From Zopfochytrium polystomum (lineage: Eukaryota > Chytridiomycota > Chytridiomycetes > Chytridiales > Chytridiaceae), in the NCBI GenBank assembly GCA_025765615.1, contig JAIVFJ010000365.1, positions 1-56,656 of the forward strand: a stretch of DNA of 56,656 nt, in the 5' to 3' direction. A program made the position numbers and the translations under genes. Every line of letters starts with the position of its first letter. The first letter of the stretch is position 1. Shown here piece after piece: positions 23,089 through 34,082 of this stretch. Under the pieces are notes generated by a model. The model was given only the letters and a program-made list of their open reading frames with translations, did no database searches and was not told where the DNA came from.

Positions 23089-25847
23089 TCAGGACCCAAC
23101 GGACCACACCGACCGCGTTTCGGCACTCTTTTCTCCAAAGGAAAGTGCAGTCATAGTGCTCCGCACATCCCACCTTTCGAAGTACGGTCGCTCCGTCATG
23201 GTGCTGCGGTCCGTTCCCCTGTCACGATCCCGTTCCCGTTCCACTCTCTCTATTATTGTTGGGGGGGGAATGCCGCGAATACTAGAAAGGGAGGCGGCGT
23301 AGCGTGGTTGGCGGTGTGGTCCCGGTGGAGCTGGCTGCTGGAGCTGTGCTGGGGCTTGACGCGGTCCCGGTTCTTCTGGAGGCGACCTAGCGGCGGGGTT
23401 TTGGCTGGGCGGCAACAGCGGTTGCGCAAATTCAGGTTCATGAGATTCTGCCTCACTCGTGGATACTGCAGAGTTGGCTTCGGCAGCCGTTGCGACGAGT
23501 GCAGTGGGATGCGAGTTTCCAATGAAGCTGGAGTTGACGGCAATGACGCCTGGATTCTGGGTGAAGTCGACATTTTCGTTTGTGCTGCTGCTGCTGCTAC
23601 TGCTGCTGCTACTGGAGCTTTTAATCGTGTCAAACCTGTTGCGCTCCCCATCTGCAAGAACAATAAGGCTCCCGCTTGTGCTTCCCGTTCGATGCCGACG
23701 CAAATTGGTCGAAAGAAAGGTACCGCTTGTCGAAGTCGACGCCACCGACGCAGGTCTGTTATTAATAAGCAACTGATGAGGAGGAGATGCGACTATTGCT
23801 GTTGTGGGAATCGAAGTGGCTGAAGAAAGTGGTGATGCAGTGGGCGATAAAGCTGAGGAACTATGGCGAACAATGGAGGCCAGTTGGCTGGACATGGCTG
23901 AGTTCGAGCCCCCATCCCGACTTCGACGCGATAGTCCAATGAAAGCCGAGTTCGATTGAGATGACGATGATGCAGAAGGGCGAGAGGATGCCTCGCCTGA
24001 GGTTGGTTGGGCTATCGCAACGGCTTCGTCTCCCGACAGGGGAAGTGAATTATCAAATTTTACTCGCGGGCCAGTCCCTCGTGACGACTCAACCTCGGCA
24101 ACAGTGGACGCGTTGGTGACAACACCTGACGATGAAACGGGCAGTGCGGATGTTCCTTGTCGAAAATGCCTTTGTGAGCGAAAGTTCGAAACGTGGTAAG
24201 TCTTAGCAGAGCGCATAGCTGTGTCGTCTTTGCCCATTTGTAGTGATCTTCGCCTTCCAGTGTGGACCGTCGTTGAGGTCACCAGGCCTTCTATGTCAGT
24301 GGAACCCCTTCCACTTAGTTCGGACGACGCGTAAGGGTCACTGACAAGCTCATCGATGAGCTCGCCTGCTTCATTTGAAGTATCGAAAACCTCGTCCCCG
24401 TCTTTTGTTCTCGGTGTCGTGCTCTGGCGATCAGAGAGTCGGTCGCTTGCATAATCATCAGTGTATGACGGTGAACCGTAAGAAAATTCCGAACGAAAGA
24501 TCTGGGGAAAGGAGTTGCTATGTGATATATTCCATTGTCAATAATCTCTGCAAACCAGCAATGAAGATGAAAATCACCTGGTGACGATACTGCGAGTCTC
24601 CAGGAAGGAAACGCTCAGGCCGGTTCCCCCGCCAAGGCTGCGAGTCTCCAAGAAATTCGATGCGGAGTTTCGTGCATCGCCGGCAAGCGACGACGCTGAG
24701 GAGACCCTTGAGGATCTCCGCACTGACCCTTGGTTGTGCCAATTCCATCCGGCCCTGCCGCCAATTGATCCGGACGCAAACAACGAGCTGCCTGCATCAT
24801 CACCCATCCCAAAGCTTGTAGAACCATCAACGGCACCTCCCACTGCAGCAGTGGCGCTCAAAAACGGTTGTTTCTCGGATCTACTACCAGGCGCTGGCTT
24901 TGCTCCTGGAACAGATGAGATCTTCCCGTCCAATTCAGTTGCAGCAGTAGGTTGCTGTTTGCGCCCTCTTTTCGGCATAACTCCAGTCCTTAGCCTTTTC
25001 ATCATTTTCCCCAGAAATGAAACCATTGCAGACGGTCGGCGACCGCCACCATTGGGAATAGGAGGCTGTTCAGAAGGTGCTCGCTCTTTTCGTTCTTTCA
25101 TGGCAACCGTTCCGGATGCAGCGCTGACAAACAACAAATCTGCAGTGGGGTAGCGCGAAGACGAGGAGGTCCCTCCAAGACGCTCAAGGCCAGAAGGTCT
25201 CCGAACATCAGAGTTTGACAGCATATAGTTGGGCTGCCGGTATGAGTGCACTGACTTCACCGAGGAAGCTGAGGATCGAGGAGCGAAGGAGCCGAACTGC
25301 GACGAAAACGCATCAGGTGACCGGCAAGCTGCTTTCTCTAACGCATTCACAGATTTTTCCTCTGGAAGAGACGTTGATTCCACATGCGGTCTGCCCAATG
25401 AGTCCAGGGAGGACATGGATCTCGCAGAAGCGGTCGAGTACGGCGAGACAGATCTGTTTGGGGCATTCGATGAGCTATTAGGGTCTGAATGTGAACAAGT
25501 CAGCGATCTGGGACGGAACGAGGGTCAATCGACTCACCAGCGGTACTAGAGCGGGGAAGTCTTGAGGTCGAGAGCGGCGCCAAACCATCCACCAGGAGGT
25601 CTGCGGGGGACGGGGACGGGGAAGGGAACGGAGGGACAGCAGGGGCAGCAACGGCGACAGGGGAGGCACGGCTGACCCCGCCGAAGTCGGCCGCAAATGG
25701 AGAGGAGGGGGAGGAGGGGCAGGAGGGGGATTGGCGGCCAAGGAGCGCGGCGTGCAAAGGTGAAGATGCCGAGGCGACGCTGGTGCTGGCAGCAGCGGCA
25801 GAAGCGGCGGTAGCAACGGCCGTGGCAGCGGCGGTAGCAGCCGGCAT
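23089..25847 (-). CDS. Uncharacterised Ser/Ala-rich protein (3 exons)
   Basis: Spliced model: exons 25847-25538, 25484-24578 and 24517-23089. The introns are 53 nt (GTGAGT...TTCAG, phase 1) and 60 nt (GTGATT...CATAG, phase 2), giving 881 aa. I chose the ATG at 25847 because the Ala/Thr-rich frame starts there after an AT-rich leader; the frame is open further upstream, so the start is uncertain. The protein is largely low complexity: Ala/Ser/Pro-rich N-terminus, a basic patch (KMMKRLRTGVMPKRGRK) in the middle, a polyserine run near 23585-23615 and an Arg/Asp-rich tail (ERERDRDRGTDRSTMTERP). No transmembrane segment or catalytic motif is seen. It may be a phosphorylated scaffold or regulatory protein, but no family is recognised. 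Confidence 0.6.
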
Positions 25848-26619
25848 TTCGGAGTAACGACCAGAAAATGGTGAAGCAAAAATAAAATAATCAAAGAAAA
25901 AAAAGAATCGCACGGCCACTTTCGACAGAAAGAACGAAGTTCCTTCTAACACAAAAGAGCGAATGAAAAGTACACCCCCAGTGCGAAATGCAACACGGAC
26001 ACCAAGATCCCTCAGGCTCCAAGGCACATCATTGCACACCAACCATCTGTTTTATCGTGAAGGTCTCGATTCAGCACAGCCCACATACCTCTGACCAACA
26101 ATATCACACTTACAACTTGGTCGCTGATCAGGACCTACAACTATGTGGCTTCTTCCATCTCGCACGAGACCTTCAACCTGGTACTATTCATTGTAGCAGC
26201 CCCAAGGAAGGAGATCCAGCAGTTCTTCAAATGATTCTCAGACATGGTCTCTAATGGTTCCCAACCCCAACTTCAACTACAGCAAACAATTTATTGCACA
26301 TTGCACCGTAAATTTTACAACCCTTCAGCTCAGCAGAACTGGTTGATACACTCAGTATACGCACAGCCTTTCTCAACAGCAAAGCTGCAAACACTCAGTG
26401 CATGCATGAACACCTCCGCCATATGCAAGACTACAAGCAATGAAGGAGCGCCAAACATGTGCCAACTTTCTTGACATTAAGCTGGACTTGCTTGAAGAAC
26501 CATGTAAGGCTGCATTATTGCCAAACAGGCTCGTGCTGCTATTCCACATACAGATCCTCCAGATAAACTACCAGGTGAACATTTAGCCTTTGATCTAGTG
26601 GAAGTCAAACCGACAATAT

Positions 26620-26848
26620 TGAAAGAATTTGCTATGGTGGCTGATTGATGGGTTGGGCTGCTGTGGTGTACACTACTGAAGGTGGTGGTGGTGGGAGGTT
26701 GATCTTGGCTTCTGTCAGTCTTGTGTTTGTCTTTATACAAAACTGTTACAAGGACCATCACTTGCAAAATGCTGCAAGTCATCCTTGCAGAGCAGAAACT
26801 GGTCAAAGCTCCTGCACACTGCTTACACCAAAAGACCCAAAACTAACA
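26620..26848 (-). repeat. Copia-1 solo LTR, TSD AATAT
   Basis: 229 bp in minus orientation, flanked by AATAT at 26615-26619 and 26849-26853. It splits copy C between its KPT and YGIALITIDY codons. Probably left by LTR-LTR recombination. Confidence 0.95.
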
Positions 26849-27121
26849 AATATGGCATTGCTCTCATCACTATTGACTATGCAAGTAATTATCTCTGGTC
26901 AACAAACCCTCAGAGAAAGTCAGAAGCACTACCAGAGGCCGTTAAGATCATCCAACAATTAGAAACAGTAGGGACGTCTATGTAAGAGGGTCTGCTTTGA
27001 TGGTGTGGAACTGAACTTGCTCACCATTAACCATTTCTATACATCAGGCGGTATCTGCATTGAAGTCAGTCCACCTCACACACCTGAGCTGAATGGGAAA
27101 GCAGAGTGGGAAGTTTGAACA

Positions 27122-27779
27122 ATTTTTTTTTCATTGTTCCAGCCCCAGAGGGGCCAGTGGGAAGAGAAAGAGCCATCAACATTGAACGGTAATAGACTAC
27201 ATCCAGGTATCACCTCAGCAAACCCACCCCATGCGCTACAGACTTACAGGGTTGTCAGGCATCTCCACCGCACATATAGCCACAATGATCAAAGGAGAAG
27301 GGGACAAACACAGAAACAAGAAAATAGAGAAGTAAGTCTGAGGGAGGTCAGAGTAAGAGAAGGTATCAGCCACTGTTTAAGTCAGAGGGTTGGGATAAGT
27401 AAGATTAGGCTACTGCCCATGTCAAGATTGTCAAAGGCACGAGTGGGCTCAGTGAACATCAGGGGGTTCAGCAGGAGATGGGTGATGAGTGACTCTTGCT
27501 TGTTGTCGTGAGGGAAGTTCTTTTGCATGGTGAAGCCAGATAATGCCTGCAACAAGTTTTATGCGGCTGAGGTAGTGGTCAATCCATCTGGAAGAAGCCT
27601 TGGTCTGCAAATGCCAGATGCCTGGGCAAGTGTCAGGGGAGTACTGGTGACTACATGTGGTGCAGCAAGGTTGAGAGGGTTGTGAAGGCCTGTTACAAGT
27701 TCCGTGGGATGATGGAGTGGGAGGGAGGGAAGAGTTGACGATTGGAGAAGATGGTGGGTGGGAGGCTGGGGAGGGAGAC
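27122..27779 (-). mobile_element. 5'-truncated poly(A) retroposon, 8-bp TSD TTTGAACA
   Basis: 658 bp flanked by TTTGAACA at 27114-27121 and 27780-27787. On the minus strand it ends GGAACAATGAAAAAAAAAT, a poly(A) tail, and just before this has a GCCCC-TCT-GGGGC hairpin (27137-27153). Variable-length TSD, poly(A) and truncation fit target-primed insertion of a LINE 3' end. Broken frames on the minus strand are not recognisable enough to name the clade. Confidence 0.8.
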
Positions 27780-27816
27780 TTTGAACAGTGATGGATGTCA
27801 CACTATCCCTTCTTAG

Positions 27817-28055
27817 TGAAAGATTTCGTTGGGCTGGATTGTCTATGGGTTGTGCTGCTGTGGTGATGGGTGGAGTACACTACTGAAGGTGGTGGTGGTG
27901 GGGGGTTGATCTTGGCTTCTGTCAGTCTTGTGTTTGTCTTTATACAAAACTGTTACAAGGACCATCACTTGCAAAATGCTGCAAGTCATCCTTGCAGAGC
28001 AGTATCAGGTCAAAGCTCCTGCACACTGCTTACACCAAAAGACCCAAAACTAACA
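27817..28055 (-). repeat. Copia-1 3' LTR (full-length element)
   Basis: 239 bp, TGTTAG...TTTCA on the minus strand, directly preceded by the polypurine tract TTAGGGGGGAG. It differs from the 229-bp LTR subfamily in the last ~60 bp. Confidence 0.95.
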
Positions 28056-28315
28056 CTCCCCCCTAAGCTGTGGGCAGGAGCAAAGGCCGGCACGGAGGAA
28101 AACCTTAAGCCATAGTCAACTTAAGGAAACCGTACACCGGAGAAAGAAGAATCACAAACAGGTATGACTGGCCATCGGATGGCAGAACAGAAAGGACAGA
28201 CCACACTAGCAAAAATGGATGGGGGCACATATTGAACTTCAGAGGTAAAAGAAAATGAGTCAAAGTAATGAAAAAGAACAAAGAAGAAAACAACTTCACA
28301 GATAGAAAAAATGAA

Positions 28316-30034
28316 TCAGAGGAAAGAGAAGAAACAAAGGCCAATACGACTCAAATGGTATTCACTGAGAGCAGCTGAGAGAGATTTCGTCATATAGTCT
28401 GCAGGCTGTTCTCCTCCAGCAATCCACTCAAGCCGTACTACTTTTTGTTTCACAAGTTCTCGAATATAATGATACTTTACCATGATATGCTTTGACCGAT
28501 TGGTGTAAAGATCATTTGAACTGAGGTTGATCACACCGCTGTTGTCAGTGTAGATGACAAGAGGAGTGGGAGACGGAAGTTGAAGTGCTGAATAGAGTTG
28601 GGACAGTGCCTTAAGTTCTCGTCCCAGTTCAGACACCGCTACATATTCAGCTTCCTGCGGTGACAGCATGACAGTGCTGCTTCGAACAGATGTCCAACTA
28701 ATAGCTGTTCCTCCAAATAGAACATAGTAGCCAAGCTGTGATTTCCCATCTGAGTGGACACCATGGGCAGCATCGGAGTAACCGGCTATATCTGTGCAGT
28801 TGCAAGAATAGAATAAACCATACTCACTAGTACTGTTGAGATATTCGAGAACCCGAATAAGGATCTTCATGTGTTGCTTGCTAGGGTCCTTGCTGAAGGC
28901 ACCAAGGTAGGAAACTGCTGGGGCAAGGTCTGGCCGCGTGTGTGTTGCAAGGTAGTTGATGCCGCCAAGGATTGCCTGGTACAGTCTCTGGTCTGCAGCT
29001 GCTTCGTCGATCCCACGTGGGTGAAGATTGAGACTACTGGGAAGGGCAGTTACTGCAGTGCGATTGTTGATAGTGTTGGCATGGCGTTGAAGTAATTCCT
29101 TGATATAGGCTTTCTGGTGCAAGAAGATTCCGTTGTGGCGGTGTTCCAGTTGCATATTGAGGATGGTTTTGATTGTTCCTATTTCGCGGAGCTTGTAACG
29201 AGATTTTAGCAGTGTGATGGCAAAGGTGATCTCCCCAGAATCCCCAAAGAAACAAATATCATCAACATAGATGGCAATGAAAATGACTTTTCCATCCACT
29301 TGACGGAAGAGGATACAGGGGTCTGCTGTGCTTTGCTGATATCCATTCGACTTCAGGTGGCTAATCAGTTCTTGGTACCAACACCGGCCGGCTTGCTTGA
29401 TACCATTAACAGCTCTCTTCAGTAGCCATACCTTGCCATCACTGCGGTAGCCATCTGGCTGCTCCATGTAAATGGGCACATCAAGCATGCTGTTCAGGTA
29501 CGCGTTGCTGATGTCGACAATAGCAGTGTGCCAGTTGTTTGCAGCCGCCATGGCAATGAGCCAACGAAGACTGTTGATTCGGACAACAGGAGAGTGAGTA
29601 TTCCAAAAATCAATGCCATAACGTTGAGTGAAGCCCTTAGCCACAAGCCGTGCACGGAAGCGCTCAATGCTGCCGTCTGGTTTAAGTTTGACCTTATAGA
29701 CCCATTTGTTCTGCACGACGTTGATGTTGGTGGGCCGTTCCACAACTTCAAAGGCTGCTAAAGTGCGAAGGGCATCGATCTCAGTCTGCTCTGCTGCAAT
29801 CCACTCCTTGGACCATTTACCCAACATGGCTTCTGCACGAGTTTGGGGGTCGGGACATGTTGTGCTTGTGAGGTAGGTTTGCCCAGAACGCGTACGCTTG
29901 GCTGAGTTGTCAGGTGATGGTGAACGTGAATGTTGGTGATGAGGAGGTGGTTCTGGTGGAGGTGGTTCTGGAGGTGGAGAAGCCTGTGAGGCATCCCTAG
30001 TGGGTGTGTCTGCCATTGTTTTATCTTGTAGGGA
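28316..30034 (-). CDS. Copia-1 pol exon 2: reverse transcriptase and RNase H
   Basis: Coding continues in phase 0 from the acceptor at 30035/30034 (SLQDKTMADTPTR...) to the stop at 28316, 572 residues. A Pro-rich spacer is followed by RT: EFWIAAEQTEIDAL-like start, NKWVYKVKLKPDGSIERFRARLVAKG, DISNAYLNS, GIKQAGRCWYQEL, and the catalytic IYVDDICFFGD near 29250. RNase H follows, with GYSDAAHGVHSDG, SPQEAEYVAVSELGRE and YTDNSGVINL...TNRSKHI. It synthesises cDNA and degrades template RNA in virus-like particles. In unspliced RNA this domain is out of frame with integrase, so its production should depend on splicing unless an internal start (ATG at 30016) is used. Confidence 0.9.
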   Translation of the reverse strand, partial: SLQDKTMADTPTRDASQASPPPEPPPPEPPPHHQHSRSPSPDNSAKRTRSGQTYLTSTTCPDPQTRAEAMLGKWSKEWIAAEQTEIDALRTLAAFEVVERPTNINVVQNKWVYKVKLKPDGSIERFRARLVAKGFTQRYGIDFWNTHSPVVRINSLRWLIAMAAANNWHTAIVDISNAYLNSMLDVPIYMEQPDGYRSDGKVWLLKRAVNGIKQAGRCWYQELISHLKSNGYQQSTADPCILFRQVDGKVIFIAIYVDDICFFGDSGEITFAITLLKSRYKLREIGTIKTILNMQLEHRHNGIFLHQKAYIKELLQRHANTINNRTAVTALPSSLNLHPRGIDEAAADQRLYQAILGGINYLATHTRPDLAPAVSYLGAFSKDPSKQHMKILIRVLEYLNSTSEYGLFYSCNCTDIAGYSDAAHGVHSDGKSQLGYYVLFGGTAISWTSVRSSTVMLSPQEAEYVAVSELGRELKALSQLYSALQLPSPTPLVIYTDNSGVINLSSNDLYTNRSKHIMVKYHYIRELVKQKVVRLEWIAGGEQPADYMTKSLSAALSEYHLSRIGLCFFSFL

Positions 30035-30533
30035 CTTTGGAGGAATTAGTTATAACAGTCTCAGATATCCAACGCACAAAAGTAAGCAAGGATGAAATGC
30101 ACAGGTGAGCCTTCCGCACGATGCTGGTCTGGGCTCCCCCCAGTACCCTATGAGGTGAGGCAACCACTCCCCCATACACAGCTTGCCCTCAACGCTACCC
30201 CCCCGCGTCTCGCCTGGGCACATCAGGAGAATAACTGTCTCCTGGTTGGTGCTCCTCACGGAATGGGCTCCCTGCTCAGGACTCCACCTCCTCTGACACA
30301 GGTCTGGGCCACACTAGCCTACGAGCTGGGGCTTCGGTTGTCGTGGGCCTTCGGTTGCTTCACATTGCCGGTCTACCCCCCGATCCGGTCTCCCTCAGTC
30401 ACGCCTATAGTGCTCCCAATAAGGCCCACTGGAGATGACGTTAATTGCAGTAGCACGGAATCCAACCCATCATGCCGTCACCTCCAACACCAGAGCTGTA
30501 CATCGTTATCTGATTCACTTTCGCTGTGCTTAC
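30035..30533 (-). other. Spliceosomal-type intron inside Copia-1 pol
   Basis: Donor CAG|GTAAGC at 30534/30533, branch-like TAACTAAT about 15 nt before the acceptor CCAAAG|TCC at 30035/30034. Phase 0 on both sides; length 499 nt. Removing it joins integrase (VTPQ) to the RT exon (SLQDKT). Reading through gives a stop at 30441. Homologous introns sit at 5731-6237, 38476-38981 and 54676-55184. Interior stems: GGAGGTGACG pairing with CGTCATCTCC (30476-30485 with 30431-30440) and GTGGGCCTT with AAGGCCCAC (30343-30351 with 30421-30429). Confidence 0.75.
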
Positions 30534-32201
30534 CTGAGGGGTGACACTTTTTACCAATTCCACTGGGGCCACTGGTGTTGGTTCTGGCTCAGGTAGCTGT
30601 TCAATGTGTACGTTTGCTTCGCGAAGGAGGGCCTTGATGTTGCTGTTGGTTTCCTGAAGTTCGTCAGCTGAGAGTAAGGGCGTGTGGTGATGCTGTAGTT
30701 CTGAACTGTCATCATCAGCATCTGATTTGTTGAGTTTGGGAAAGCTGTCTTCGGCGATAGTGAGGTCGTTGAGGCGATGTGTGATAACGCGACCAGTGTT
30801 GATGTCGATGAGCCGGGCAATGGATCGGCCTATATTGCCAATGTATATTGCTGGTCGTGCTCGTTCTGCCAGTTTCTTGTACTGGTGTGTGCTGCCGCGT
30901 TCCTTGGCTGTCACATGGTAGAGGCAACCAGCGCCAAAAACCCTAAAGTGGCTGATGCAGGGAGGAAAGCCAAGTAGCATTTCAACCGGTGAAAGCAAAC
31001 CACGACTGAGAACTGGCAGTGTGTTGATGATGTCCACGGCATGTCGAATAGCATAACCCCACCAAGACCAAGGTGAGCCAGCATGCTGAAGGAGTGAACG
31101 AGTTACATCCATGACTGTCCTAACTGCACGTTCTGCTTTGCCGTTGAGCTCTGGTGTGTGTGGTGGACTGACTTCAACCCGTATCCCACGAGAGGCACAG
31201 AAGCGTTCAAAGGCAGTTGACTTAAGTTCACCCCCATCAAACCTAACTGACTTAACCTGAACGTCTCGCACAGTCTGGAGTTGCTGAATGATTTTGATGG
31301 CTTCTGGTAAAGCATCAGACTTCCGTCGTAGGTTGGTTGACCAGATATAATTGCTGACATAGTCAATGGCAATGAGGGCAAAGCCATACTGCCCCCTGAA
31401 CTTGGGTTTGACCTCCACAAGGTCAAACGCCAAGTGTTCCCCAGGTAGCTTGTCCGGAGGATCTGTGTGGGGAATAGAGGCACGTGTCTGCTTTGCAATA
31501 ATACAGGCCTTACACTCGTCCTCAAGCAGTTCTAAGTCTATGTCTGGAAAGTCAGCACAGGTTCGTCGTTCCTTCATGGAGCGAAGTCGAGCATAGGGAA
31601 TGTGTCCTAGACGTTGGTGCAGTCGGCGAGTGTCTGGTTTTTTGCTGTTGAGAAATGCTGCACGAATGCTGTGTGTGTCTGCAGGTTCTGCTGACGTGAA
31701 AAAGTTGTAATATCTGCTGGCGCAATGGGCGAGAAATTGAGTGCTGTAATTGAAGGTTGGGTTTGCTGCAGTTGGGAACCACTGGAGACCGTGCCGAAGG
31801 ATCATTTGAAGAACTGCTGGGTCACCTTCTTCATGACTGCTGCGGTGAATAACACCTGGTTGGAGGTCTCGTGCCAAGTGATAGTAACCGCATAGCTGGA
31901 GGTCCCTGTCGGCAATAAGGTTGACTGGGCATTCTGGAGCAAACTGCGCGCCTTCAATAATGAGAGTGATGTTGTTTGCAAGAGGAATTCGTGCAACGCC
32001 TGAGCCCTCGCAGTTGAGAACTGGGCCTTCCTTTGCGATGCGCATGCTGGATTTTTGGTTGTTGAAGGTTGATGGGATAAAGAAGGAGAAATCACGAAGA
32101 GTAGTAACATTGCAACCGTTATCAATAAGAAGAGGAAAGGAAGTAACAGGAGGTGGAATGTTGACTGCAAATGCCCGGATCACTCCCGGGCCATCCAAAA
32201 A
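30534..32201 (-). CDS. Copia-1 pol exon 1: protease and integrase
   Basis: The frame overlaps the gag end and runs to the intron donor at 30533, about 555 residues; read on unspliced, it stops at 30441. Protease: FPLLIDNGCNVTTLRD, with DNG where Ty1/copia proteases normally have DSG or DTG. Integrase: zinc-binding LHQRLGH...CKAC (about 31500-31610), then the catalytic core with LAFDLVEVKP, VRFDGGELKS and PELNGKAERAV supplying D, D and E, then the GKAER...FPPCISHFRVFGAGCLY tail. It lies in the -1 frame relative to gag, so it is probably made by frameshifting at the T5 run at 32197-32201. Confidence 0.9.
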
Positions 32202-33496
32202 TCCTGTTGGTGGTTGTCGTCACTTTGGCCGCCAAGCTGTGAGTTGTAAGTCTCTTCCCATAACTGCTGTTCGTTTGCAAACTGCTGACTCTGTTGTTCA
32301 TCCCAATCACTGTCTGCTGGTGCACTGTATGTTAGGAGTGCCTGCTGGGATTGCTGAGGCATCTGCTCCTGCACGTTTGCAGCTGAAGGACATTCCCTTG
32401 CATAATGTCCACGACCACTGCAATTGTTGCAGGTGACATTTGCAGATGCCCGGCTCTGGTGTGGACGGAATGGTTGCTGTGGTCGCCATCCACTTTGCTG
32501 GAGTCGCCATCCCATCTGCTGGGGTCGCCAACTTCCTTGAGAGAGTGGAGTGGACCCTCTGCCAAAGCCACCATAGGGTCGTGGGGTGTATGGCTGTGGC
32601 CTTGGTTGGAGCGGTCGATAGCTTCCACGGCCTCGGGGGTGGGTATAGTGAACTTGGGCAACATTTGCAGTTGGTGCGTTGACCTCAGGGGCTGCAGTGG
32701 AGGTGTCCCCTTCTCTTTGATTTGCCAGCTCGATGCGTCGCTTATCATAGTTGTTTTGACGAACAGTTTGTTTGAAGAGTGAGATTAGTTTGGCTAAACT
32801 TGTTATCTCAGGAGCTGGGTTGCCGACAACAAGAAAAACGTTTCCTATCCCCATGTCCAATAGGCTTTGGTTCAGTGAACCAACAAAGATTCGAACAACT
32901 TTTTGGAAAGGGCGGATACGATGGAGAAGTTCTCCAGCTGCTGATTTTGCAAAGCTGTCAACTCGATGGTATGCTTCAGTGAATCGGGTAATGAAGGCAT
33001 CTGAGGCTTCAGTTGGTTCCATTTTGATGCGTTCAAAGTCGTCAATGATCTCCTTTGCGAGTCCCTGGTCTGCTGTGCGGCAAATTATTCCCAATTCGCC
33101 AACCAACTCGTAAGCAAAGTTTCGACCAGGTGTGATTTGGGTGAGAAGGGCTCGAGAGATGTGGCGGCGAATAATTAGACAGCAATGTGCATTCTGGTTC
33201 TGTGTACCAGGAAACCAAGTTACTTTCTCTTGTCCACGAGGCGGAGGCACCAATTGGAATCTCTGTCCTTGGAATGGTCCATCTCTGATGAGACAGGTTC
33301 CAGTGTCGCGGAGGTCTAGTGGATCAATTGCATCATTCTGCTCTGCGTTGATGTGACTTGTGTCAATGCAGTGGCGTAAGTCGACATTTTTGTTGGAGAG
33401 TTCTGCTGTAAGATCCTCCAACCAGTCACCGAAATTCTCTGGTCCCTCCAAGACGCTGAAGGACTTGGCAACATACTTGGTTGAGTCAGTAGTCAT
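32180..33496 (-). CDS. Copia-1 gag
   Basis: 438 residues from the ATG at 33496 (MTTDSTKYVAKSF). The central helical part contains EIIDDFERIKMEPTEASDAF and FVGSLNQSLLDMGIGNVF, characteristic of copia capsids. An Arg/Gly/Pro-rich stretch follows (PRGRGSYRPLQPRPQPYTPR), then the nucleocapsid zinc knuckle CNNCSGRGHYAREC (C-X2-C-X4-H-X4-C, about 32395-32440). It forms the virus-like particle and binds element RNA. It ends ...QQDFWMARE with TGA at 32182-32180, overlapping pol by about 20 nt. Confidence 0.92.
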   Translation of the reverse strand: MTTDSTKYVAKSFSVLEGPENFGDWLEDLTAELSNKNVDLRHCIDTSHINAEQNDAIDPLDLRDTGTCLIRDGPFQGQRFQLVPPPRGQEKVTWFPGTQNQNAHCCLIIRRHISRALLTQITPGRNFAYELVGELGIICRTADQGLAKEIIDDFERIKMEPTEASDAFITRFTEAYHRVDSFAKSAAGELLHRIRPFQKVVRIFVGSLNQSLLDMGIGNVFLVVGNPAPEITSLAKLISLFKQTVRQNNYDKRRIELANQREGDTSTAAPEVNAPTANVAQVHYTHPRGRGSYRPLQPRPQPYTPRPYGGFGRGSTPLSQGSWRPQQMGWRLQQSGWRPQQPFRPHQSRASANVTCNNCSGRGHYARECPSAANVQEQMPQQSQQALLTYSAPADSDWDEQQSQQFANEQQLWEETYNSQLGGQSDDNHQQDFWMARE

Positions 33497-34082
33497 GCTG
33501 TTTTCTCAGGACGATTATGTGTGCCAAGTTTGAAAGGATTTCGTTGGATTTTGGGTGTGTTGTGAAGGTGGTGTTGCAGCAGATGAAAAGTTGGTTTGTT
33601 AGCTTGGTGTGTGTCAGGTAGGGGGGTGGTCGTTGTCTCCAATTGGGGACAAAAAATCAAAAATTAATGGTGAGGGTTGGAGGTAATCTGGTGACCCTAA
33701 ATGGAAAAAGGGCGTCGCTTATCACGAAGGAGAGTGATTTTGGGATTCCGCCGGTGACAGTCGTGTAGTCCAGAAGCAGGCCTTTCCAATGATAGCTTGG
33801 GATCGGCTGGGGGAGGTCTGGAAGGCGAGCAAATTGAGGTTGAAGTTGGAAAAGTGGGCGACGACTTTGGAGGCGGTGGATACGACGTAGGAGCGTCTGA
33901 TCCGAGATCAGGTGGGTTCGTTGGAAAGAGGAGATCGAGAGCTTTCCGATGGTAGTAACGAAATTGCTGTACGATGTCTGTAGCGTCCGTGATCGATCCC
34001 CAAAGTTGGCAGATCTGAAAAGCGTACAGGCTCTTCTACTGATTGGATCTTGTTGAAATCAAGGGGGAAGTGATTGGGATGG

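Noticed and set aside
30035..30533. Group I or group II self-splicing intron
   Set aside because: No domain V-like hairpin or group I core was recognised, while GTAAGC, a branch-like TAACTAAT and AG acceptor fit the spliceosome.
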